Part shown: positions 20,105 through 28,318 of the stretch, piece after piece | How positions within the stretch are numbered: the stretch's first letter is position 1 | Layout: each line of letters opens with the position of its first letter | Assembly (NCBI GenBank): GCA_001969505.1 | Contig: LSSK01001316.1 | Coordinates: 1-29,779, forward strand | DNA: 29,779 bases | Direction: 5' to 3' | Source of the DNA: Zancudomyces culisetae | Taxonomy: Eukaryota > Kickxellomycota > Harpellomycetes > Harpellales > Legeriomycetaceae | Notes under the pieces: model-generated | Databases searched by the model: none | What the model was told of the DNA's origin: nothing | The model's input: only the letters and a program-made list of their open reading frames with translations | Program-made: the position numbers and the translations under genes

Positions 20105-20221
20105 AATCGAGGGAAAAAAAGCGTATTTAAGCAACCGCAATTCAGGACAGAAAATTTTTTCTTGGAAGTTATCTCACAATTTTTAAAAACTATAATAAAA
20201 TATAGGAGATAACTTTCCGCG

Positions 20222-20878
20222 ATGGCTCAAGAATCAAGTTGGATCGATGTTACTGGCAATGGTGTCGGGTACAATCTCAGCCACTTTACATACCCAGAGC
20301 ATTATTCTGAGGATATCACTGATGTCATCATTCCAAACGGTCTTATAATAGATCGTGTTGAGAAGTTGGCTCGAACCATAATAGAACAGTATGATGGCCG
20401 CTTAGTTATATGCTGCGTGCTAAAAGGAGGACATCAGTTCTTTGCTGATCTGGTCAGTTTCTTGAAAAAATTCACAAACAAGGATGGAAAGCATCTTCCT
20501 TTCTCACTAGATTTTATCAGACTTCAAAGCTATTGCAATGATGAGTCAACTGGAGAGGTCAAGATATCCATGACAGAGAAGGAGCTTCGTGATCTCGAAG
20601 GAAAGGACGTTCTGCTCGTCGAAGATATCATTGATACAGGGAAGAGCATGGTCACGTTGCTTGACTGCTTGAAACGCTACAACCTCAAGTCTGTAAAGGT
20701 GGCGTCGCTTCTTTTGAAGGATACCCCCCGTTCAAACGGATTTGTTCCAGACTACGTTGGATTTTTGATACCCGACAAGTTCATTGTAGGATACTGTCTC
20801 GATTACAATGATGTGTTCAGAGATTTAGATCATATCTGCACCATCAGCGAAATTGGAAAGAAAAAATACGCCAAATAG
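20222..20878 (+). CDS. HPT1: Hypoxanthine-guanine phosphoribosyltransferase, animal-type
   Basis: 218 residues, single exon, ATG at 20222. Catalyses hypoxanthine or guanine plus PRPP to IMP or GMP in cytosolic purine salvage. It aligns along its whole length with the animal HPRT1 class: VLKGGHQFFADL (the LKGG pyrophosphate-binding turn), the flexible-loop block LQSYCNDESTGEVK, the PRPP loop VLLVEDIIDTGKSM, KVASLLLKDTPRS, PDYVGFLIPDKFIVGYCLDYN (purine-binding region) and FRDLDHICTISEIGK at the end. All catalytic motifs are intact. This is not the shorter class typified by S. cerevisiae Hpt1. It is the only plus-strand protein gene I support here, is intronless, and looks richer in GC than its neighbours, which could reflect high expression. 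The gene symbol is by function only. Confidence 0.96.
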   Translation: MAQESSWIDVTGNGVGYNLSHFTYPEHYSEDITDVIIPNGLIIDRVEKLARTIIEQYDGRLVICCVLKGGHQFFADLVSFLKKFTNKDGKHLPFSLDFIRLQSYCNDESTGEVKISMTEKELRDLEGKDVLLVEDIIDTGKSMVTLLDCLKRYNLKSVKVASLLLKDTPRSNGFVPDYVGFLIPDKFIVGYCLDYNDVFRDLDHICTISEIGKKKYAK

Positions 20879-21768
20879 ATGATGTATTCATTTTCAACCA
20901 CTTTTTATTCCCCCCTCCTCCACATAATTTTCTATCCTTTTTTTCACTTTTCATACAACATAGCATTGGCAAAGTGGAAGATCTATATCTGATTTTTTTT
21001 GATAACTATTTTCTTAAACCCCCTCCCCCCTAGTGCAGTAAATAGAGATAATAAACTGTAAATTTTTTTGTACAAAATTTCCTGATGTGGTCAACTACAA
21101 TCCGTTTTGCATCTGGGTTTCTTGCTGAGCGCGGTAGGATTGGTTGTATTGTGATGTAAAGAGAAACCGTCTACCTCTCCTCATTTTGCCTGTTGTTTGG
21201 TTTATGTTTGGTTTATGTCTAGTCTTTTTAAATAGAATATCGCCCGCAACTTTGAAATTTGCAGATATACCTAGAGATAAGACATGGATGTCACAGATGC
21301 ATCTCCAGGCCGATGGGATCAAATACTCAATAAACCAAGAGTTTGTATATGCTTATATTGGCGGTAAATATAATAAATCAGGGTATGGTGTTATCTGCTG
21401 GAATACATTACAACTTGGCGCACTATGGTATTTGAGTTCAGCAACCTTGGTGCTTATTACGTCTTTAAATAAGATCGTAGAGAAAGCACGAAAAGATTAC
21501 TCAACCAATAGAAAGATCAGTTGCTTTCATCAGTAGCGCGACCAACGGCGATCTTTGCAAATGTAAATGCCTGAGGTAGAAATGGCAAGTAAATGTTTTA
21601 CTCTTGTAAAGTATTAAAGTGTTTATCTCAACATAATAAAAACATAAAACAATCAAAGAAAGTTTGAAGAAATACAAACATAATCTGGTGTCATACAATA
21701 GTAGTGCATAACATCTCTGTACTAGTTAAAGAGTCGACTAATAATAATAACTATAAAATGGAGACGGG
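20879..21768. other. Convergent spacer between HGPRT and the Lys-rich gene; unresolved ORFs
   Basis: Contains pyrimidine runs and an AATAAA-like signal near 21049 (HGPRT 3' end). A plus-strand frame (first ATG 21204, stop 21534-21536) encodes ~110 residues with two hydrophobic segments. An overlapping minus frame (21322-21095) ends in the natural-looking tail QYNQSYRAQQETQMQNGL. Neither matches a family I know and they exclude each other, so I call no gene. Confidence 0.35.
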
Positions 21769-22518
21769 CTATTTCTTTGCCGCCTTTTGTTTAGATGGCG
21801 ATTTTGGCTCTGCCTTTTTCTTTGCAGGTGATTTCGTTGCTGCTGCTTTCTTTGGTGCTGCTTTGGCTTTGGTTTCAGATTCAGCTTTTGGTGCTGCTGC
21901 TGCTGCGGCTTTTTTAACTGGTGTAGCTGGCTTTTCTTTGGATTTTGGAGATGCGGCGCTAGCAGCGGCAGTCTTAGCTTTCTTTCCTGATGCGGGTGAG
22001 CTTAGAGGTGCCTCTGCCTTTCTCTTGGAGGATCTTTTGGGTGTTGAAGGTTCTGGTGCAGGGCTATCAGCCTTAACTTCTTGCTGTTCCTGTTCCTGGT
22101 CTTGCGTTTGTCCTTGCTCTTTCTCCTGCTCTTCAGCCTTTTCAGCGACAGCTGGCTCGGCAGGTGTCTTATTTGCGGCCCTGGATGCTCTAGATTTCTT
22201 TTTAGTAGCAGATTTAGCCGCGGATTTAGTAGTGGGTTTAGCTGTGGATTTAGCAGCAGCTACTTTCTTGGCCTTGGTCTTGGTCTTTTTTGTGTCTTCA
22301 GCCTTCTTTGCAACAGCCTTCTTTTTGACTACCTTCTTTGGGCTCTTTGGTGTATCCTCCTTTTTCTTTTCTGCAGCCTTTTTCGCAGTCTTTTTGGCTC
22401 GTGGTTTGGCCGCTGGTTTCTTACTTGTTGCTTCTGGAATTTCTTTTTGCTTTACCTCGGCCTTTTGCCGCATAGACCGCCTAGGTGAAGTAATATTGGC
22501 TTTTTCTTCTTTGTTCAT
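21769..22518 (-). CDS. Lysine/alanine-rich chromatin-like protein (H1-tail type)
   Basis: 249 residues from ATG 22518, extremely rich in Lys, Ala, Pro, Ser and Thr, with repeated (S/T)PKK-type motifs (TPKSPKK, AEPKSPSK, KSPAKKK) and AAKK blocks. One acidic Glu/Gln stretch near residues 130-155 (EKEQGQTQDQEQEQ) divides two basic arms. This resembles linker-histone tails or nucleolar/chromatin condensation proteins. I see no winged-helix globular domain, so it is not a standard histone H1. It probably binds DNA and could be regulated by phosphorylation at the SP/TP sites; this is inference from composition. An MluI cell-cycle box lies 166 bp upstream of the ATG, consistent with S-phase expression. 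The opposite-strand reading frame is an artefact of this biased composition. Confidence 0.7.
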   Translation of the reverse strand: MNKEEKANITSPRRSMRQKAEVKQKEIPEATSKKPAAKPRAKKTAKKAAEKKKEDTPKSPKKVVKKKAVAKKAEDTKKTKTKAKKVAAAKSTAKPTTKSAAKSATKKKSRASRAANKTPAEPAVAEKAEEQEKEQGQTQDQEQEQQEVKADSPAPEPSTPKRSSKRKAEAPLSSPASGKKAKTAAASAASPKSKEKPATPVKKAAAAAAPKAESETKAKAAPKKAAATKSPAKKKAEPKSPSKQKAAKK

Positions 22519-22683
22519 TGCTATTTGATTTCGATAAACATGGTATTATATGTGCTTTTTGTATCGAATTTTACGATGCAAAATTAAAACAAATATAGTT
22601 GTTTGCTGTCTAAATAAAACTAGATAAAATCCATATATCTATCTCGGCTTTCGATCAAGTCTAATAGTGACGCTTATTTGTGA

Positions 22684-22689
22684 ACGCGT
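22684..22689. promoter_or_regulatory. MCB-like ACGCGT
   Basis: ACGCGT, the MluI cell-cycle box bound by MBF in yeasts, 166 bp upstream of the Lys-rich protein ATG. A single site in AT-rich DNA; role inferred. Confidence 0.35.
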
Positions 22690-23021
22690 CACAGTATCGT
22701 ATACATAAGAAGAATGTCGTGGACACAACTTTTTGTATCTATACTGAAGCTACCATATCGCGTCAATGATACGTTGTTAAAGTCCGACAACGATATTTAC
22801 CTTTATACTTTGTCTTGGGGTCCTTATTTCTCGTAATGTATATAATAAGCTTTCTTTTGTTAAGTATATCTACCTTTTCTGATGATAATAGTGTGATAAC
22901 AAAAACAAGGGTACAAACGCTTGTTAGTTAATATATGACTTTTATTTATTTATCAAGAGCGAGTTTACTGAAAACGAAAAGATGGCGAATTCTATTTTTT
23001 TATTACTCTTCACGTATTTTT

Positions 23022-23232
23022 TTTTCGCTTTTTCGCTTTTTCGCTTTTTTATTTTTGCATTTTGTTTTTGTTTTTCGTTTTATTTTCACTTTTGCATTAC
23101 AAACTCGGTTTTTACGAAATTGAATTTTTTCCAATAATTTTTAATTCGTCCGTAGCTAACTTTTCGTTTTTCGTTTTTACGTTTTTGCTTTTTGCTTTTC
23201 ACTTTTCGCTTTTCACTTTTTCATTTTGCGTT
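23022..23232. repeat. Degenerate TTTTTCGC-type low-complexity array
   Basis: Two blocks (about 23022-23098 and 23158-23232) of T-runs broken by CGC, CG, GC or CAC, including three near-perfect TTTTTCGC units. The plus-strand ORFs across it (22935-23123 and 23062-23292) are simple translations of the repeat. Confidence 0.7.
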
Positions 23233-24264
23233 TTTATTTCAATGAATTTTTTTTCCAAAGACGAAATTCTGCAGCAAAAGTTGTTTCATTAAGATTTGCT
23301 GCTTTTTTGACAAAATGAATTATATTAGAATAATAGAACACATGTACATAAAAAAATGTTTATTCAATTACCAAGTTTTGTTTTTTATCTCATAAATTAA
23401 AATTTATATGATCGCAGCATCTCTCTTCTTGTTAATCGGAGTATCAATATGAAATATTGAAATGGTTAGCATTTTTTCGATTACAGCAGACTATAGAAAA
23501 GTAAAGTTTACAAGAACAGATTCCAAAAAGTTGATGTGAAAATGGGGAGGATAAAATGAATAGCGGACAAATTTATCAATACATGAATTTTTATCAAAAG
23601 AAATAAGCTCAGAGAAAACGTACAATTTTTTTTTAAATTTCGGTCTATTTTGGGTGGTTTCGGGATGCTATACTATCAACTGAGCTCAAAGCTTGAATAT
23701 ATCTGATGTATGTCATGAAATTGGCGGCACCACCTGGTGATATCCCTTGGATACCTTATTGAATGCACATTTACAAAGACAGAGGCCACAATATTCTAGA
23801 ACCTCTTTGTTTTAGCTCTGCTTTTCTTCTTTTTTTTTAGAAAACTGTATTGAAAAATGGTAACCTGAAAAAATGGAACAAAATGCAACGTAGGATAACT
23901 ACGACAAATTTTTCAACTAGTCTCAGTGATGTATGGTCGTCACAAGATCGGTTATTTATCGCGAGGACTAACTGGCACTACAATTTTTTGTTCTATTTAG
24001 TTTAAGCCCTTTTGCAATAAAAATTTAAACAATTTATCCAAAATTGGAATATTTTTTGTGCACTCCAAATATACTGTTATTATTAACTGTTAAAAACTTA
24101 TAACACTCAAAAACTTGTAGAATATACATCCGAATATTATTTTCGTTTTGTTCCCAAGGTTTTTATTCAATATTTCACGTCAATAGTCAAAATGGACCCA
24201 CTGCTCCTTATGATGCTATTTTTTTTTGTTGATGATATTTGTTAAACCATCCCATTCTTTGAAC

Positions 24265-24373
24265 TGCTTTTATTGTTACCTTTCATTTGCACTTTTTTTT
24301 TTCATCATCCCCTGATTTTTTAAAAGGGGATATCAATATTTTTAGAAAAGGTGATGAAAAGAATAATAAAGCA
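24265..24373. repeat. Imperfect ~49-bp inverted repeat (MITE-like or hairpin)
   Basis: The left arm runs from TGCTTTTATTG (24265) to ATCCCCT (24307-24313). The right arm runs from AGGGGAT (24325) to AATAAAGCA (24373). Its reverse complement aligns with the left arm over ~49 bp at about 70% identity. Perfect sub-stems are ATCCCCT/AGGGGAT and TTTTCATCA/TGATGAAAA. The loop is ~11 nt. No coding content. Confidence 0.55.
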
Positions 24374-24421
24374 ATAATAGTCAAGTGAAAATTAAGGTGG
24401 CTGGTACAAACAGCTTTGTAT

Positions 24422-24799
24422 TTAAATATACGAGAAGGATGCAAGTGTATTGATGGCGTTCACACTCAAATACATAGGCGCCTTCAAACACGAAGCATGG
24501 CAAGGTTCATACTCTAAATAATCTTGTATCTTAGAAGAACATGTGTAGAAGGGAAGGTGAGCTTTAGCATTTATCAGATTTTCTGATAACATTCGATTCA
24601 GCGTGATGCAAGCATGAATAGCGGTTCTGTTTTTTGGTTGTCCCAAGCTATCAAATTGCAGAAGAAATATAATAATAACAGCAACAATGGTAATAGCGCT
24701 CTAGTGTTTCAAAATGTGATTATATCAGTCAAATGATGAACTCTTTCAAACTACGCAAAAAAGCATGAGGAATAAAAAAGTTAAAAGTATAATATCCAT
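24422..24799 (-). CDS. Tentative small membrane-anchored or secreted Cys-containing protein
   Basis: A two-exon model (24799-24755 and 24700-24422, 54-bp intron, donor GTAGTT, acceptor TAG) yields 107 residues in continuous frame. The first ~31 residues are hydrophobic (MDIILLTFLFLMLFC then AITIVAVIIIFLLQ). A polar domain of ~75 residues follows with four Cys (contexts HACIT, YTCSS, EPCHA, ASCLK) and one N-glycosylation sequon (KNRT). I recognise no family. The donor is weak and no ATG precedes the second exon in frame, so if the splice is wrong the model fails. It may simply be a chance frame. Confidence 0.25.
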
Positions 24800-24919
24800 T
24801 CTATTCTCTTTCTTTCCCGCTTAAAACCAAGACGTGATTTAATGACTTTTATGTAGAATTAGTCGCATACTAAAACTAAAAAACAACACTGCAAAAATAA
24901 AAAATGATAAAAAAAATAG

Positions 24920-24967
24920 AGAAAGAGGGAAAAAGGGAAAAAGGGAAAGAGAGAAAAAGGGAAAAAG
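24920..24967. repeat. GGGAAAAA-type purine repeat
   Basis: About six degenerate units of GGGAAAAA/AGAGAAAAA, polypurine on the plus strand. Confidence 0.75.
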
Positions 24968-25238
24968 GATTTTAAACTCGAATTTGAATAACTGGAAACA
25001 CGTGTCAATATAAATTAATATCGCGAAAATGATTTCACTATTTGTACCAGCTATAGGAATTCTGGACCAAAATCGGATTTGCGTGGGTATCCAAATAAAC
25101 CTATACCTGTTTGTTTTTATTGAAAATTGAGTCTATCTCCTTTGCAGTTTCTCGTTTCATCTTCCCCTCATTTGAATACTTAGTATGTAGATACTCAGAG
25201 CACATTTGCTAGTATTATTGCTCTGTTCTTGCTCAATT

Positions 25239-25263
25239 GGGGAGGGGAGGGGAGGGGAAGGGG
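25239..25263 (+). other. G-quadruplex motif (five G4 runs)
   Basis: Five runs of GGGG separated by loops A, A, A and AA. This fits the strongest class of intramolecular G-quadruplex motifs. It lies in a gene-poor stretch about 0.9 kb beyond the NDUFAF6 stop codon. Confidence 0.8.
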
Positions 25264-25725
25264 AATCTTTGTTTCTCACACGGCTATTAGTTCAAAGGAA
25301 AGGTCCAACCAATCAGAAGTGTTATTTCAGCCCTGAAAATACCTCTGAGCTCGTTACCTTGACATCTTGATAGGGGAAGGCAAAAAAATAAAAAGGGGCC
25401 AATAATGAAAATATATCACACCCAAGGTTCGATGATGCTAAAATGGTAACAAACTATTTAACAGTTCATTTTCTCCACACTATACGCATACATGTATGTG
25501 TTTTATGTGGTGACTAGCTTAGGTTGCAGAGTAATTTCTTTTATCTAACAATTTATTGCTTTCCGTGTGTGAATACCATTATTTTGTTGAAATACAAAGG
25601 CGACTAGAGATCAAGAATTTCAAAACACTATTTACAAGCGTGTGTCAAATAAAAGTGGCAAAGCCTGAAAGTGTAGAGTATTCAGAAGATCACGTATAAC
25701 TACATACTATACATACATATCCGAA

Positions 25726-25757
25726 GAACTCTGTGTATCTATACACAGTGTTAGTTC
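25726..25757. other. Short stem-loop
   Basis: GAACT-CTGTGTAT-CT-ATACACAG-TGTT-AGTTC: an 8-bp perfect stem with a 2-nt spacer, and 5-bp outer arms separated by a TGTT bulge on one side. Possible factor site, terminator or cruciform; function unknown. Confidence 0.5.
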
Positions 25758-26140
25758 ATCTCACTGTATATAACAACCAAAAGACTTTTCTAATGGTTCG
25801 ATGGCTTTCTATCTATGTATACACTTCAAAAAAAAAATCGAACTGTTGATTAAAAGAAATACGGGTGACAAATGAAGATCACAGGGTTCATTTTCAGTAA
25901 ATAAGATGTGCACAACATAGGTATGACGTCCAATAGCCAGATACACGGAGTGCTGTTAATAAACTGTTGCCTTTATACAAAAAGTGGAATTGAATAAATG
26001 ACAGGTGTGCAAAAAAGGCAAAGTAAGACGTATCCAGCTCGCATGCGAATAAATTCAAAAAAATTTTGGGGATGTGTATGCTTAAATTGATGGAGAAAGG
26101 GGATGTATATCAGTTTAGGAAAAATAAAAGAATCCAAGAT

Positions 26141-27855
26141 CTATAGTTTATTGTGTTTGTATAAAGACCTATTTGAATACCAGAGTTTAATAGGTAGGGA
26201 AAATGAACTGAGTAGTAGCTTTTTGTTACGGATATTAAAGTTGTGCTTTTCTAATTGTTCCAACCAGGATAATAGTGGTACCTATTTTCGTAATTAAAAA
26301 GATATATATATGTAAACATGTAATCCTGACACTACCCAGCGCATTCAACTATAATGACCAAAGTAGAATACGTAGCTATACTAATAATCACAAAAAAAAA
26401 TTTTTTTTTTACCATAGACAGATATGCAGGGTAGGATTGTTTGGGGCTATGTGGTAAGTATACTTCTTTGACACCACAAAGTCTCGTAAAAGCAGTTGAA
26501 GCAAGCTCGTATATTAAATCGTCATCACGCTTGATATCATTGCCACTTTTGCCACTTTTACTGTCTTTGATATTGCCAGCACCTAGATTGTCATTATTGG
26601 ATGTTAGGAATTCCAACATCGCAATATTGCTATTATCATTCACACCGGCGTCTCCTCTAGACCCATGAGCACTGGCTACATTCTTTCCTGCCTCAAATTT
26701 ACAAATCTCCCGTAGTAGAAGTATTATATTGTAGGCCTTGGATATCAGCCTTGCTGCGTTATCGCAGTGGTAGTTTCGAACGCCTAAAAGTTCAAAGTAT
26801 ATATGGAACAGCCCGGCATACATGTTTTCACTTATAGATTCAAATTCTTTTACAGATAGCTTTTTTTCGTGCGTCAGAGGCGGGTTGTTAAATTGGTCAA
26901 GCTATTTTGGTTTTTGATGTACAATAAGCATGGTATATAGACATATTGCCGGATTTACAAGAACTATCAGATAACCACACAGCTTGATACGAGATCAATT
27001 CGAGATACAAACGAAAGAGCACCATACCTTTGTTTTTATAGGACGGGTTAGCCAGGTTCTAGTAATTTTATACTCATGCACTGCAGAGTATATCCCACGA
27101 GTCAGCGGAGTCTGTGGAAAGGATTCGTCTTTCTAAATTAATACAAGTCAAGTCAGTATAAATTTGTTTGTTTACTGTTCGATAACCAACACCCACACGT
27201 ATGGCTATATAAACAGTAGAGAACAAATAAAATATTAAAAGCAACCAAATAAGATATTATATGTCTTGCCTTGTAAATTTGATTAACGGTATTCTTCCAC
27301 CAATTTAGTTTGAGTAAGGCGGCAGAAGAGTGTTGATCAGCGCCCCCACTGTAAAAAGTTGAAGAGTGTGAGGAATACGGACTGCTCAATGTACTAGAAG
27401 TAGATCCAGCAATCTCTTGATAGAACGATATAAAGAACCACAGCGCTTCACGACTTTTCTGGTTGGTGAACAAGGAGGTCAGGTATAGCTCGTTATTCGA
27501 ATTCCTAAAGATTTAGCATATTCGCACATATATTTATGTACATATCGAAGATTTTACTTGACTAATATATGTTAACTCGGCAGTTGTTTCCCAACAAAGA
27601 TATACCAAGTAATTTATACATGCATTTCTCTTTTTGTTAAAACAGAAAAAGAAAAGAAAAGAAAAGAAAAGAGACGGTGATTCAATGGTAATTCTAGGCT
27701 ATAAATGCAAATACCCACCTTACTAGCTCCTTGACATAATCAATATCCTTGGTTCCAACGGCTGTAGAAAAGTTTTTATAGGCTTTTAAAGCGATGTTGT
27801 TTTTGGGAACTGTGATTGCCCTTTTGAAATTCGCTCGAAAACACTTCAATGACAT
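26141..27855 (-). CDS. NDUFAF6-like mitochondrial complex I assembly factor (squalene/phytoene synthase fold), five exons
   Basis: Exons 27855-27719, 27504-27270, 27132-27028, 26901-26413 and 26281-26141 give 368 residues in consistent phase. The order matches NDUFAF6/C8orf38: DYVKELVR...YLTSLF, SREALWFFISFYQEIAGS, KLNWWKNTVNQIY, then TPLTRGIYSAVHEYKITRTW, ENMYAGLFHIYFELLG, DLIYELASTAF, YPAYLSMV and a C-terminal LSWLEQLEKHNFNI segment. The N-terminus (MSLKCFRANFKRAITV) is basic and amphipathic, like a mitochondrial presequence. The Asp-rich prenyl-synthase motifs are absent, as in this non-enzymatic branch. The family helps assemble the ND1 part of complex I. Intron 2 has a GC donor (AAG|GCAAGA); intron 4 contains an A9T10 tract (plus-strand reading). 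A ~70-residue Asn/Gly/Ser-rich insertion replaces a normally conserved middle segment, so an extra intron there is possible. Confidence 0.87.
26392..26410. repeat. A9T10 tract in NDUFAF6 intron 4
   Basis: Same symmetric A/T-tract form as those upstream of UTP22 and HGPRT, but here immediately inside the intron donor. Confidence 0.7.
27644..27672. repeat. (GAAAA)n microsatellite in NDUFAF6 intron 1
   Basis: Five to six GAAAA units on the plus strand, within the 214-bp first intron. Confidence 0.85.
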
Positions 27856-28318
27856 TTTTGTTCGGTTGTGTTGTAGTAAACAGTTTATATTAAGATTGTA
27901 TATGTGGGTAAAAGTATAAAAATTAGTTATAGAAAAAATAGAAAAAATGGTTATAATAAACGGTGAGATTAAACCAGCAGAAAGGAAGAAAGGGCCTATG
28001 AAAAAAAAGATTAAAAAAATTATGGGCAAGGCCATAGGGAAAAGGTAGCATTGGGATGATTTCAAAACACTGATGATTTCTCTTTGATTTTCTTGGTTGT
28101 TTTTTCTTTTTCTTTTTCGTTTTCAGATGGCAGGGTGGCAGGAGGAGGGGGGCGGGGTAAAATGGAGACTTCCAGATCATGAGTTTCATTCAAAGAGAAG
28201 GGGCAGGTGGAGAATCGGGGGTGAAAAAAGCAACCAAAATAGGTGACATTGAAATATAGGAGGCGAAGTAGATAGAAAAAGTGACAAAGTTGAAAGGGGT
28301 AGGATTAGTGAAAAAAAA
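27856..28318. other. Intergenic between HRR25 stop and NDUFAF6 start
   Basis: 463 bp holding the HRR25 3' UTR and NDUFAF6 promoter. A G-rich stretch at 28126-28156 includes GGGGGG and GGGG runs. ORFs across it on the minus strand lack recognisable features. Confidence 0.5.

Larger units (their letters stand above)
17985..20221. other. 2.2-kb divergent intergenic between FRQ1 and HGPRT
   Basis: No supported gene. It should contain both promoters. Notable items: a perfect inverted repeat TTGTTTAA-T-TTAAACAA (18313-18329), a related TTGTTTAAAC at 18593-18602, a (TAAAA)-type run near 19863-19880, and A/T tracts close to the HGPRT start. Confidence 0.45.
22519..24421. other. Intergenic: Lys-rich promoter, T-rich array, inverted repeat
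   Basis: After ~400 bp of ordinary promoter-like DNA comes a T-rich degenerate array (23022-23232), then AT-rich DNA with no supported gene. An imperfect inverted repeat is at 24265-24373. Confidence 0.45.
24800..26140. other. Gene-poor stretch downstream of NDUFAF6
   Basis: No supported gene. Holds a purine repeat (GGGAAAAA-type, 24920-24967), a G4-type tract (25239-25263) and a perfect-stem hairpin (25726-25757). The right end should be NDUFAF6 3' UTR. Confidence 0.45.

Noticed and set aside
21095-21536. Overlapping plus (21144-21536) and minus (21095-21322) ORFs
   Set aside because: They exclude each other. The plus frame begins without ATG for 20 codons, and neither matches a family. 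Left as unresolved rather than called.
21480-21540. C/D-box snoRNA (TGATGA then CTGA) on the minus strand
   Set aside because: No terminal stem and no clear C'/D' boxes; the boxes are short and common.
21704-22528. 274-codon plus ORF antisense to the Lys-rich gene
   Set aside because: Ala/Phe/Ser-rich mirror of a strongly biased minus-strand gene that has a proper ATG and charged composition. A composition artefact.
23650-23700. tRNA-like D-arm on the minus strand (GAGCTCAGTTGATAGTATAGC)
   Set aside because: No B box, T-arm or acceptor pairing follows.
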